64,000 nt of DNA from Rothia mucilaginosa (GTDB lineage: Bacteria; Actinomycetota; Actinomycetes; Actinomycetales; Micrococcaceae), in NCBI RefSeq assembly GCF_019334805.1, contig NZ_CP079822.1:1054001-1118000 (forward strand), given 5' to 3'. Numbering within the stretch: the first letter of the stretch is position 1; every line of letters starts with the position of its first letter. Shown piece by piece: positions 36,187 to 43,820 of the stretch. A program made the position numbers and the translations under genes. The notes beneath the pieces were generated by a model. It had not been told where the DNA came from. It searched no databases and was given only the letters and a program-made list of their open reading frames with translations.

Positions 36187-36945
36187 ATGAACGCTGCTGA
36201 AACCGGAACCCTTTGGGGACTTATTGTCGCCCTGATACCGGGCTACCGTATTAAGCTCGGCAAACCCACCCTAAACAAGAGGCAGAAGAGGCCCATCCTG
36301 GCATATATCTTCTTCTGGTTTGTAACTATCCTCGGGTTTGTTGCATGGCCAGCATTCATAGCTTCTTATAGTCTTCTGACCGCTCCCGAATATGCGTCTC
36401 AGCGTACTGAAGCGATTGCCGCTCTTCTGATTGGTGTTTTAGGTATAGGCCTGCTGGGGGCCATCCCTCTAAACCACTGCTACGCCTTCTACCTCGAGCT
36501 GCGTGAGGATTGTGTGCGGTGGCGTAATTGGCGGTGGAAGGAACGCGCTTTCACCTACCCCTCGATTACGTTCGCCCATGTGGAAAACAACAGCAAGAAC
36601 GGCTTCTTGCGCATTGGTAGCACTGAGATGGGTAAGCGTACTTGCAGCTTCGACCCGTACCAGTTTGATGCAACCATCCTTATGGCGCAGGTGCTGTACC
36701 GTGACGATCACGGGCGCTGGGCTGAGGAGGACGGCATGGATGTGATGAGTGTAGTGGGGATGTATGGCTCCTCGCAGGACATTTATGCCCAGTTCTATGA
36801 CTTGTGTGAGACGAAGTACGTTGTTGGGCAGACGAAGAGTGAGCGTCAGAAGCGCCGCCGTAGGGTTGCCCGTAATGAGGCGCGTAGGCTGGAGCGTCAG
36901 CGGGCGCGTGAGGCAAAGAAGGCCCCGAATTCTCATGAGAAATGA
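36187..36945 (+). CDS. family B array protein 1 (membrane + WRNWR domain)
   Basis: The ATG at 36187 follows ACAAGGA and the shared leader. The 252-residue product has a short N-terminus (GYRIKLGKP), two membrane segments (about 40-60 and 75-100) and a cytoplasmic domain starting DCVRWRNWRWKERAFTYPSI. This continues LRIGSTEMGKRT and LYRDDHGRWAEEDG and ends in a highly basic tail (RQKRRRRVARNEARRLERQR). It is paralogous to 45269-45943. The LYRxxxGxW block corresponds in position to the RFRxExxRWPD block of family A, so A and B may be distant relatives. Function is unknown. Confidence 0.72.
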   Translation: MNAAETGTLWGLIVALIPGYRIKLGKPTLNKRQKRPILAYIFFWFVTILGFVAWPAFIASYSLLTAPEYASQRTEAIAALLIGVLGIGLLGAIPLNHCYAFYLELREDCVRWRNWRWKERAFTYPSITFAHVENNSKNGFLRIGSTEMGKRTCSFDPYQFDATILMAQVLYRDDHGRWAEEDGMDVMSVVGMYGSSQDIYAQFYDLCETKYVVGQTKSERQKRRRRVARNEARRLERQRAREAKKAPNSHEK

Positions 36946-36953
36946 GGTGAGTG

Positions 36954-37334
36954 ATGGAATCTCATAACAAATGGTCAGAAAGAATAACAATGCTTTTTCT
37001 GACGATGTGCGTTGGATATATCTTTTTTATTATTCCCATAAATCTACGTGATGACAGTGACGGTTTCACCGCTACCTGCACCGTAACTAAGGCGTACACG
37101 CAGGAGCGTCGCGGAACGGACCTGGGCGGCATGACTGACATTGGTTTGAAGGGGGTCTTTGAGACTGAGGAGTGTGGCACGCTCACGATGTACGAAGCAC
37201 CCGAGGGATGGAAGATTCCTGCATATGTTAAGACCGCGCAGCCCGGGAAAAAGTACCTGTTCCATGTGTCTAATCGTTCAAATAGGAAAGATAGAGATTT
37301 TGATATGACCCGCTTTGAAGAAATCAAAGAATAA
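36954..37334 (+). CDS. family C array protein 1 (single TM, RFEEIKE tail)
   Basis: The ATG at 36954 is preceded by GAGGTGA. The 126-residue product has one membrane segment (ITMLFLTMCVGYIFFIIPI) and an outside domain starting LRDDSDGFTATCTVTKAYT. This continues GVFETEECGTLTM, PGKKYLFHVSNRS and ends TRFEEIKE. Two Cys (in TATCTV and EECGT) are conserved in the family and probably form a disulphide. The gene starts eight bases after family B copy 1 and is in the same transcript. Three other copies and a 15-codon relic lie in the array. No known family is recognised. Confidence 0.75.
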   Translation: MESHNKWSERITMLFLTMCVGYIFFIIPINLRDDSDGFTATCTVTKAYTQERRGTDLGGMTDIGLKGVFETEECGTLTMYEAPEGWKIPAYVKTAQPGKKYLFHVSNRSNRKDRDFDMTRFEEIKE

Positions 37335-37403
37335 TGATTCCAAGAGGCAGATTGAATATAGATTCATCTGGCCTGCGACCACTTCTAAGGTGAGTGTTTC
37401 AAT

Positions 37404-37832
37404 ATGTTTATCATAGACTGCATAAAAGATTTTATAAAAGGATTCCTAGAGGAGTTCTTCGGTGATAGGCGCCCAAGCAGTATCATAATCATGACAAGCA
37501 TCGTAGCAATTATCATTTATGTCCTCGTACGCTTTCCATATGAATTACGAGATGACAGTGATGGTATCACTGCTACTTGCACCGTAACGAAGGCATACAC
37601 CAGGCCTCGAGGCGGCACGATTGGAGAGTTGAATGATAATGCTCCGGTGGGCGTCTTCGAAACAGAAGAATGCGGCACTCTCACGATGATTACCTCTCCG
37701 GAAGGTCGGAAGATTCCTGAGTATGTTGCAACAGCTCAGCCTGGCAAAAAATACCTATTCCATGTATTAAATTCGTCCACAAAAAAGGAACGGGATTTTG
37801 AGACAACCCGCTTTGAAGAAATCAAAGAATAA
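37404..37832 (+). CDS. family C array protein 2
   Basis: This 142-residue paralogue of 36954-37334 has a different N-terminus (MFIIDCIKDFIKGFLEEFFG) before the membrane segment (SIIIMTSIVAIIIYVLV). The shared domain follows: LRDDSDGITATCTVTKAYT, VGVFETEECGTLTM, AQPGKKYLFHV and TTRFEEIKE. The exported domain is more than 60% identical to copy 1, whereas the membrane part differs. AAGGTGAG precedes the ATG. It is AT-richer than the housekeeping genes. A perfect terminator follows and ends the first transcription unit of the array. Confidence 0.75.
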   Translation: MFIIDCIKDFIKGFLEEFFGDRRPSSIIIMTSIVAIIIYVLVRFPYELRDDSDGITATCTVTKAYTRPRGGTIGELNDNAPVGVFETEECGTLTMITSPEGRKIPEYVATAQPGKKYLFHVLNSSTKKERDFETTRFEEIKE

Positions 37833-37852
37833 CCAGCTCATGAGCTAAAAAT

Positions 37853-37899
37853 AGAGCCTCGGGTGGTGCGAGTCGAAGACTCGCACCACCCGAGGCTCT
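37853..37899 (+). terminator. perfect hairpin terminator in array
   Basis: Twenty-two-base arms (37853-37874, 37878-37899) pair perfectly around GAA. T-run is poor (CTCTATA), but the stem is very strong. Confidence 0.85.
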
Positions 37900-37974
37900 C
37901 TATACGGCATCTGCGGCCTATTTCGCTTTGTCCGCGTCTTCAACGATGCAGGGGCATGCTCCCCCAAAGCAGCT

Positions 37975-38154
37975 CAGAAAATCGGGTGGTTACGCACGGT
38001 TCTTGGCCCTCTGATGAATGGTTGCCGAGTCTTCATCTTAGCCTTGCACCCAGTTAACCTTCTGGTCAGATACCGTGCGATAGGCTAAGGGTGTGCCCGC
38101 CACCTCGCCGTAGCGAGCACGATTCACCAACCACCACACAAGGACGTACACACC
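37975..38154 (+). promoter_or_regulatory. array promoter/leader block, copy 2
   Basis: This repeats the elements of 36003-36186: AAATCGGGTGGTTA, GGTTGCCGAGTCTTCA, AGTTAACCTT, GTGCGATAGGCTAAG, TGCCCGCCACC, ATTCACCAACCACCACACAA and GGACGTACA before an ATG. That ATG opens only a 15-codon remnant. Confidence 0.75.
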
Positions 38155-38202
38155 ATGAGCACAGTTTTTGAGACGACCCGCTTTGAAGACATCACAGAAT
38201 AA
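38155..38202 (+). pseudogene. 15-codon relic of a family C gene
   Basis: The ATG placed by the array leader reads MSTVFETTRFEDITE and stops. The last 11 residues match the family C C-terminus (ETTRFEEIKE). The body of the gene is missing, so the start of one unit is joined to the last codons of another. This is a deletion scar of array recombination; it may still be translated as a leader peptide. Confidence 0.75.
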
Positions 38203-38234
38203 CAACCTGCAGCCCAGAAAGAAGGTGAAGAGTA

Positions 38235-38765
38235 GTGAAAAAGAACTCCCCGAGGAAAAAGAACGTTTCAAAGAAAAGGAACATCTCGAAGAAAAAGAGT
38301 TACCCAGAGGCAAATTACATTACCGAAACTGGGGCTATAAAGAAAACCAACAAAAAGAGATACACCAAGAAAAAGAAGAATAAAGTCGACTTCAAAGAAT
38401 ATCTTCGCGACATAGCAAAAGATGTATGGGATGCACGCGGCGCCATCATAACCATAGCAGTCATGCTAGGGTTCTTCGCGTCCATACATTTCATGACCAA
38501 CTACAACCCGGGCAATGAATCCGCTATCTGCACTGTCACCTCCGTCGAAATCATTGAGCACGAGGACCCCTATTGGACCTCCGGTGAATTCGAAACGGAA
38601 GAGTGCGGAATCATCACATCGAGCAAATCCCCTGATGGTATACCCATTCGCAAATACCTCCAGAACTTTGAGACGGGCAAGAAATACAGGGCGTACAAGT
38701 CCTTCGATACCCGTAACGATGAATACGACTTCAGCGTCCTCCGCTTTGAAGAGATCAAAGAATAA
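38235..38765 (+). CDS. family C array protein 3, Lys-rich N-terminus
   Basis: GTG 38235 follows GAAGGTGA. The 176-residue product starts with about 50 residues extremely rich in Lys (KKNSPRKKNVSKKRNISKKK, then KRYTKKKKNK). An acidic/aromatic segment and one membrane helix (about 68-87) come next, and then the exported domain. The two family Cys (SAICTV, EECGI), SGEFETEECGIIT, TGKKYRAY and LRFEEIKE are kept, but it is the most diverged intact copy. The basic cytoplasmic tail could bind RNA, DNA or phospholipid headgroups; this is speculation. Codon use is A-rich at the 5' end. Confidence 0.72.
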   Translation: MKKNSPRKKNVSKKRNISKKKSYPEANYITETGAIKKTNKKRYTKKKKNKVDFKEYLRDIAKDVWDARGAIITIAVMLGFFASIHFMTNYNPGNESAICTVTSVEIIEHEDPYWTSGEFETEECGIITSSKSPDGIPIRKYLQNFETGKKYRAYKSFDTRNDEYDFSVLRFEEIKE

Positions 38766-38792
38766 CCCCACCTCCGCAGAAAGGAATCCACC

Positions 38793-39695
38793 ATGGAAGA
38801 TATCGGCGACTTTATCATCGGCTTTTTTGAAGGGGCCATCGCGTCCTCACCAACACTGCGGCGAATATTCCTGTGGATTCTTTTTTCTATATCCATTCTT
38901 CTATCGTTTGTCCCCGTCATGACGGGCGAGTACGCGTGGAGCATCCTATCCATCTCCACGATGCTGTTTTCCGTCGTGATGATTGACGGCACGCGTGAGC
39001 ACGGTGTGCAGGATGCAAAGAACGGCGGCGCGTACCATTACTTTCTGCTGACGGTGGGCACGTTCTGCGTTGCCGCGATTGTTCTGCTCGCTGCTCTCTC
39101 CCTGGCGGGTGTCCCGCCGGTTGCCTCCACCCCGCAGGTGGACGGTATCAATTTCGCGCCCTGGTATGTGGTGGTGTCCGCGCTGGTTCTGCTGCTGTTC
39201 TTCTACAATGCCGCGCAGCCGAGCGAGGAGATCCCTAACCTGCACCGTATGGAGCGCATCAACCGGTATGTGCGCACCGTGGTGCTGGGTGTGAGCGCCC
39301 TGATGGTGCTCTTCTGCCTGGTTATTCCGGTGGTTTCGTTCGCTGCTGCCGGTTATGAGCCTGTGGGTGTTTCAGTGGTGCTGTGCCTGGTGCCGGTTTT
39401 CCTGATTTTTGTGCGCCGCACCCTGTTCAAGCTGTGGGCGGCGACCTTTGAGGAGGGCACTGCCGGGTATGGCGTGTTGCGTGGCTTCTGCGTAGCCCTG
39501 GTGGGTTTGGGCGGATGTTTGGCGGCGGCCCGTCTTGCCGTGGATGTTGTGCAGTCCGGTAGTGGGTTGTCGCTGGTGTACGTGGTGCCGGTGATCGCCT
39601 CGTACCTGCTGGTGAAGAGGTACCTGACCGTGGGTGTTGCTATCCCCGAGAAGGAAGATGAGGAGGACCCGGAGGCAGAACCTACAGCAAGCTAA
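38793..39695 (+). CDS. family D array protein 1 (polytopic)
   Basis: AGAAAGGA precedes the ATG. The 300-residue protein has about eight membrane segments, a loop with NFAPWYVV, and the cytoplasmic motif PSEEIPNLHRMERINR. It ends in an acidic tail (PEKEDEEDPEAE). It is paralogous to 45960-46832, with DEIPDLLRMEQMNRR and a similar acidic end (PEEEDEDSSS). It follows family C copy 3 by 27 bases and is probably cotranscribed. No transport or enzymatic motif is recognised. It may be the membrane partner of the smaller A, B and C proteins, but that is inference from location only. Confidence 0.75.
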   Translation: MEDIGDFIIGFFEGAIASSPTLRRIFLWILFSISILLSFVPVMTGEYAWSILSISTMLFSVVMIDGTREHGVQDAKNGGAYHYFLLTVGTFCVAAIVLLAALSLAGVPPVASTPQVDGINFAPWYVVVSALVLLLFFYNAAQPSEEIPNLHRMERINRYVRTVVLGVSALMVLFCLVIPVVSFAAAGYEPVGVSVVLCLVPVFLIFVRRTLFKLWAATFEEGTAGYGVLRGFCVALVGLGGCLAAARLAVDVVQSGSGLSLVYVVPVIASYLLVKRYLTVGVAIPEKEDEEDPEAEPTAS

Positions 39696-39761
39696 ACCGT
39701 GGAACCCCGCGAGTTGAGGAGCCTTGTGCGCCAAGCGCACGGTCTAGGACGATTCGCACAC

Positions 39762-39844
39762 CGGGGTATCCTTGGGGGAAGGTACGCCACCTGCGGGTGG
39801 TGCGCTTCCGGATATTCACCAACCACACGAAACGAGAACCCGTC
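39762..39844 (+). promoter_or_regulatory. array promoter/leader type 2, copy 1
   Basis: GGTATCCTTGGGG (probable -10 TATCCT, 39767-39772) is followed by GTACGCCACCTGCGGGTGGT, a short CACC/GGTG hairpin, CGCTTCCGGATATTCACCAA and CCACACGAAACGAGAA before the ATG. The same block occurs at 41472-41553. A shorter version (TATCCT plus leader) lies at 42985-43067. Confidence 0.68.
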
Positions 39845-40504
39845 ATGCGCATTTTCCTGATTATTATCTGGGGCATTATGGCCTTCATCTCGGTAACCGG
39901 GACGCTCTATATCATTATCAACTATGAGATTCAGCGATGGAAGGATATGGAGCGCCGCCGCCAAGGCGCGTATATCCGACGGGTTAATCAGGCCGAGGCT
40001 CTTCTAACAATATTTACCCCTGGGTTCCCGTGCCTTTTTCTTTACCTTCATCTTGTTGACGAGGGTTCTGCGGGTATCTTCTATGAATCAATTGCATTAC
40101 TTGGGTCAATTGGGCTCATGATGTATGCCTGGTACGTACACGTTGCCTACGTGAAGATTTCCCCTGAAGGTATTGAGCAGCGTATGTGGTCAGCACGCAC
40201 GACCGTCTATCCCTTCAACGCTATTGACGGCATTGAATACTACGAAGCAACCTCTACAGATGACCAGGATCTTGTGTCTTTCTACAGTAAATCCGGAAAA
40301 CTCATTGCCGCCTTCTGCCCGATTATTCACAAGAATTATCGTCTAATGGCGATTGTGCGGTTCAGGATTGAGAACGAGCGTTGGCCTGATATGGATAATC
40401 CGAGTGATATTGCTCGGGTGGATGCTCTAGATAGTGGCCCTGATACAGTCCCGTACTTCAGGGGAAAAGAGAAAGTCACCGGCCTCGCCGACGTTGATAT
40501 GTAG
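39845..40504 (+). CDS. family A array protein 2
   Basis: This 219-residue protein starts MRIFLIIIWG after the shared leader (ACGAAACGAGAA as ribosome-binding region). It has membrane segment 1 (about 3-25), a basic cytoplasmic loop (QRWKDMERRRQGAYIRRVNQ), membrane segments 2 and 3 (about 54-70 and 82-105) and the PH-like domain from KISPEGIEQRMWSARTTVYP. The block AIVRFRIENERWPDMDNP and the end KVTGLADVDM follow. It is nearly identical to 44585-45244 except in residues about 65-90, where FLYLHLVDEGSAGIFYES stands against YLFAHLIDEGSPGAFYEL. The variable stretch should face outside by the positive-inside rule. Function is unknown. Confidence 0.78.
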   Translation: MRIFLIIIWGIMAFISVTGTLYIIINYEIQRWKDMERRRQGAYIRRVNQAEALLTIFTPGFPCLFLYLHLVDEGSAGIFYESIALLGSIGLMMYAWYVHVAYVKISPEGIEQRMWSARTTVYPFNAIDGIEYYEATSTDDQDLVSFYSKSGKLIAAFCPIIHKNYRLMAIVRFRIENERWPDMDNPSDIARVDALDSGPDTVPYFRGKEKVTGLADVDM

Positions 40505-40581
40505 CACCGCGCGACAGCCGATACGATAGCCCTAAACACCGAACTCTATTCACCAACCACACGAAACGAGAAACCACCACC

Positions 40582-41241
40582 ATGCGCACTTTCCTGATTA
40601 TCTTCTGGGGTGTCTTCGCTGTATTCACTACAGTTGCGACGTTTTACGTCATCATCAATTACGAGGTGCAACGTTGGAAAGATAAAAAGCGGCGGCGCGA
40701 GGGTATTTATATTCGACGAGTTAATCAGGCTGAAGCTCTCTTGATGATATTTACTCCCGCCTTTCCGTGCCTTATGTTTGTAGGTCACATATACGGTCCT
40801 AAATCATTAGATATAGCGACTGAAATAGCGGCCTTATTACTATCGGCTATGTTCATTTCTTTCTTGCGTTATGTGCATGTCGCTTATGTGAAGCTTTCTC
40901 CCGAAGGTATCGAGCAGCGTGTCTGGTCAGCTAACCCAACGGTCTACCCGATAGGTGCGATTGATAGCGTTACCTATTACGAGACTGTGGATGTTGAAGA
41001 CCAGGATATGGTGGGCTTCTATACCCGGTCAGGTAAACAGATTGCTGCCTTCGGTCCGACCACCCACAATAACTATCGAATCTTGGCGATTGTGCGGTTT
41101 AGGATTGAGAACGAGCGTTGGCCTGATATGGATAATCCGGGTGATGTGGCGCAGGTGGACGCGCTTGATAAGAGGGGTATGACAATTTCTTATTTCAGGG
41201 ATTTGGAGAAGGTCTCCGGTCTTGCCGACGTCGACATGTAG
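40582..41241 (+). CDS. family A array protein 3
   Basis: This 219-residue paralogue, directly downstream of copy 2 (77 bases), starts MRTFLIIFWG after the ATTCACCAACCAC leader. It shares the basic loop (RWKDKKRRREGIYIRRVNQ), HVAYVKLSPEGIEQRVWSAN, RFRIENERWPDMDNPGD and the end KVSGLADVDM. Its N-terminal third is closest to 43068-43730. The central segment (MFVGHIYGPKSLDIATEI) is unlike copies 2 and 7. This mosaic similarity points to exchange of segments between copies. A terminator follows. Confidence 0.78.
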   Translation: MRTFLIIFWGVFAVFTTVATFYVIINYEVQRWKDKKRRREGIYIRRVNQAEALLMIFTPAFPCLMFVGHIYGPKSLDIATEIAALLLSAMFISFLRYVHVAYVKLSPEGIEQRVWSANPTVYPIGAIDSVTYYETVDVEDQDMVGFYTRSGKQIAAFGPTTHNNYRILAIVRFRIENERWPDMDNPGDVAQVDALDKRGMTISYFRDLEKVSGLADVDM

Positions 41242-41251
41242 CACCGCATAG

Positions 41252-41298
41252 AGAAAGCCCCTGGGCTGAGAGATTACCTCTCAGCCGAGGGGCTTTCT
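41252..41298 (+). terminator. terminator after family A copy 3
   Basis: Twenty-one-base arms (41252-41272, 41278-41298) with minor mismatches end in CTTTCTGC. It separates the A2-A3 unit from the next. Confidence 0.85.
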
Positions 41299-41316
41299 GC
41301 GTACACCAGGGTCAGC

Positions 41317-41553
41317 CAAGAAACTCGGGCGGATACGGGTCCAATCCCACCCGCCGGTGAATGGTCGCCCAGTCTTCACCCAAGCCTTGCACCGAGTTAA
41401 CTTTTTAGCCACCTAACCCATAGACCATCAAAGTGCTCGACATTTCCACTTGTCAGAGCTTTCAAGCACATAGAGTATCCTTGGGAAATGTACGCCACCT
41501 GCAAGTGGTGCGCTTCCGGATATTCACCAACCACATACGAAATGAGGACTTTC
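41317..41553 (+). promoter_or_regulatory. composite array promoter/leader block, copy 3
   Basis: The first part (41317-41402: ACTCGGGCGGATACGG, GTCTTCACCCAAGCCTTGCA, GAGTTAAC) matches the type 1 blocks. The second part (41472-41553: GTATCCTTGGG, GTACGCCACCTGC, GTGGTGCGCTTCCGGATATT, CACCAACCAC) matches the type 2 leader at 39762. It looks like a junction of the two. Confidence 0.68.
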
Positions 41554-42024
41554 ATGTCTGAAAACACCCCGCAGCCGGCTGCACCGCAGCAGCCGCAGTT
41601 CACCCAGCAAGCACCCGCCGTACAGCCTGCATACGGCGCACCCGTCGAGGCTCCGAAGAAGAAGTGGGCGGCAGTAACCGCGCTGGTCTTGGGCATTATT
41701 TCCGCCCTGACCGGCATTTTTGTGATCGGTTCGTTCCTGACCATCCCGACCATTATTTTCGCGGTGATTGCTCTGATCATGGTCAAGAATGGCACCGGCA
41801 AGGGTAAGGGCATGGCGATTACCGCTCTTGCGCTGGTTCTGGTGGCGTACATCGCTACGTTTGCTTTCTTCCAGATTCGTGCCGCGAACCTTGAGAAGTC
41901 TAACCGAGAGGCCCGTGAGGTTATCCAGAAGTGCGAGAACCACGAGCCCGGCTACTACATCATTGAGAAGGATGGTAAGCGTTACTGCAACGCTGGCGGC
42001 TGGGTCTACGAGATGGATAAGTAA
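41554..42024 (+). CDS. DUF4190-like membrane protein
   Basis: The ATG at 41554 follows GAGGAC. The 156-residue protein has a Pro/Gln-rich N-terminus (about residues 1-35) and two membrane segments with the DUF4190 pattern (ALVLGIISALTGIF, IIFAVIALIMVKNG, KGKGMAITALALVL). A short exported tail carries two Cys (QKCENHEPGYY and RYCNAGGW). DUF4190 proteins are common in actinobacteria and have no known activity. It is the only array gene belonging to a recognised family. It uses the same leader as family A genes, so it is probably co-regulated with them. Confidence 0.78.
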   Translation: MSENTPQPAAPQQPQFTQQAPAVQPAYGAPVEAPKKKWAAVTALVLGIISALTGIFVIGSFLTIPTIIFAVIALIMVKNGTGKGKGMAITALALVLVAYIATFAFFQIRAANLEKSNREAREVIQKCENHEPGYYIIEKDGKRYCNAGGWVYEMDK

Positions 42025-42126
42025 ACCGGCTTATTTGGTTCCATGATTAGCCGTCACTGATGGAGGGGCGTTCGTTCACGCGGCAGTCGCCGTGCCTGCG
42101 AGTGCCCCTCAACCGTATCTCCCGTG

Positions 42127-42237
42127 GGTGCTTCAGCATCTGACGGCGAGTATGCCCCGGAACACCTGCAGCGCATCCTTGATGCGCACTCCACTACCAC
42201 CACCGACTCCAACCCGACCGAAGGAGCGAATAGCTAA
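42127..42237 (+). pseudogene. relic of a family B C-terminus
   Basis: In one frame this reads ASDGEYAPEHLQRILDAHST and continues to TAA at 42235-42237. It matches the end of family B copy 2 (EAGEYRQIPEHLQRILDRAA). No start or body is present. The ribosome-binding site of the next family A gene lies inside this remnant. It marks the place of a lost B gene directly upstream of an A gene. Confidence 0.65.
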
Positions 42238-42238
42238 A

Positions 42239-42898
42239 ATGATGTCTCAAGAATCTGCTATTACCTTTTGGGGCGTATGCTCCATCATCACAACTATTTT
42301 CACGATTCTCACCCTTGCCGCTTACATCATCAATCGACGCCGCGACGAGAAGAAGAAGCGTGAAGGCATCTACATTAGTCGTCTGCGAGCGCTACTGGTG
42401 TACGTTATTGTCTTTATCCCGGGCTTCCCGATTATCCGCTATTTTTTGTCGCTCAATGGCCCCGAGACTAACCCCTATGCAGAGGGTATTTACATCTTCA
42501 TGACTGCTTTCCTCTTGTTCTACCTGTGGCACGTCAACGCCACGTACATGAAGATTTCTTCTGAGGGTATTAATATGCACACCCCCGTTCGCGGGTCGAG
42601 GATCTGCCCCATCGGCGCGATTGATAGCGTTGTTTATAGCGAGTCCAAGGATGAAGATACCCCAAGCCGGATGTGGTTTCTCACTAAGTCGCGTGCACGT
42701 ATTAACCCGTTGAACCCGAATTATGATGAGTACTATCTCTTGGTCATTACTCGGTTCAGGATTGAGTATGGTCGCTGGCCTGACCTGGATAATCCGGCTG
42801 ACGTGGATAAGGTGAACCAGCTGGATAACCGTTATGAAGTCATTCCGTATTTCATGAATAATCAAGAGATTTCGGGTCTTGCTGACGTCGATATGTAG
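42239..42898 (+). CDS. family A array protein 4
   Basis: This 219-residue diverged member starts MMSQESAITFWG after GAAGGAGC; the second ATG, 3 bases on, is an alternative start. The plan is unchanged: membrane segment 1, basic loop (NRRRDEKKKREGIYISRL), two membrane segments around a loop (LSLNGPETNPYAEG), then YMKISSEGINMHTPVRG. The blocks CPIGAIDSVVYSES and ITRFRIEYGRWPDLDNP and the end EISGLADVDM follow. It lacks the common array leader and relies on sequence derived from a family B relic. Function is unknown. Confidence 0.76.
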   Translation: MMSQESAITFWGVCSIITTIFTILTLAAYIINRRRDEKKKREGIYISRLRALLVYVIVFIPGFPIIRYFLSLNGPETNPYAEGIYIFMTAFLLFYLWHVNATYMKISSEGINMHTPVRGSRICPIGAIDSVVYSESKDEDTPSRMWFLTKSRARINPLNPNYDEYYLLVITRFRIEYGRWPDLDNPADVDKVNQLDNRYEVIPYFMNNQEISGLADVDM

Positions 42899-42915
42899 CC
42901 CCCGGTTTGCGGGCT

Positions 42916-42965
42916 GAAAGCTCCCGGGGATGCGCGGCTCACCCCCGCGCTACCCCGGGGCTTTC
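42916..42965 (+). terminator. GC-rich hairpin after family A copy 4
   Basis: GAAAGC-CCCGGGG and CCCCGGGGCTTTC arms, with an inner GCGCGG/CGCGC pairing, form a long stem. No T-run is present, so termination is likely but not certain. Confidence 0.6.
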
Positions 42966-43067
42966 GGGGCTCATGCGCTGGTATCCTCAGCACGTAGGCA
43001 CCGCCGCCTAATTTGGGTGGGGTGCATACCCTTCCTATTCACCAACCACACGAAACGAGAACCCGCC

Positions 43068-43730
43068 ATGCGCACTTTCCTGATTATCTTCTGGGGTATC
43101 TTTGCTACGTTCACAACAGTTGCGACGTTTTACGTCATCATCAATTACGAGGTGCAGCGCTGGAAAGATAAGCAACGGCTACGTGAGGGTATTTATATCC
43201 GACGGGTTACGCGGCTCAAAGCTCTCATGACGATATTTACCCCCGTTTTTCCGTGCCTTATGTTTGCAGGTCATATATTTTTTGACCCTGAATCAGCAAG
43301 GATAACGATTGACATAACGGCCTTGTTAGTATCAGTACCATTTGCCGCATACTTGCGCTATGTGCATGTCGCCTACGTGAAGACCTCCGCCGAGGGCATC
43401 GAGCAACGTATCTGGTTCTCCAACCCGACCCGCTACCCCTTCAACGCGATCAACCGCGTCGTGTTCTACAAGGCATCGAATTATGAAGACGATGACATGG
43501 TGGGGTTCTACGCCAAGTCAGGCACCCAGATTGCCCTGTTTAGCCCGATGCCTCATAAAAATTACCGACTTCTGGCGATTGTACGGTTCAGGATTGAGAA
43601 CGAACGTTGGCCTGACATGGACAACCCGGATGATGTGGCGCAGGTGGACCGTTTGGATTGTGCCGGGAAGACGATGCGCTACTTTGAAAATTTGGGGAAG
43701 GTTACTGGCCTTGCCGACGTCTACATGTAA
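43068..43730 (+). CDS. family A array protein 5
   Basis: This 220-residue member starts MRTFLIIFWG after the full leader (CACCAACCACACGAAACGAG). The first 45 residues are nearly those of copy 3. The central segment (MFAGHIFFDPESARITIDI) is its own. The C-terminal domain has YVKTSAEGIEQRIWFSNPTR, YPFNAINRVVFYKA, IVRFRIENERWPDMDNP and ends KVTGLADVYM. The terminal VYM instead of VDM is shared with copy 7. Possible promoter TATCCT lies 80 bases upstream. The mosaic pattern again suggests recombination among copies. Confidence 0.78.
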   Translation: MRTFLIIFWGIFATFTTVATFYVIINYEVQRWKDKQRLREGIYIRRVTRLKALMTIFTPVFPCLMFAGHIFFDPESARITIDITALLVSVPFAAYLRYVHVAYVKTSAEGIEQRIWFSNPTRYPFNAINRVVFYKASNYEDDDMVGFYAKSGTQIALFSPMPHKNYRLLAIVRFRIENERWPDMDNPDDVAQVDRLDCAGKTMRYFENLGKVTGLADVYM

Positions 43731-43820
43731 CCCTCCCAATAAGCGCCGGCTACCCCCTGCATCCGAAGAGCCGCAACCGGCACGAACACCACCAACACCG
43801 CGAAAGAGGAGAACGGCATC

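Noticed and set aside
42092..42238. Upstream extension of family A copy 4 to an ATG at 42092
   Set aside because: That stretch in this frame is unrelated to the family. The same DNA in another frame matches a family B relic, and GAAGGAGC precedes the ATG at 42239.
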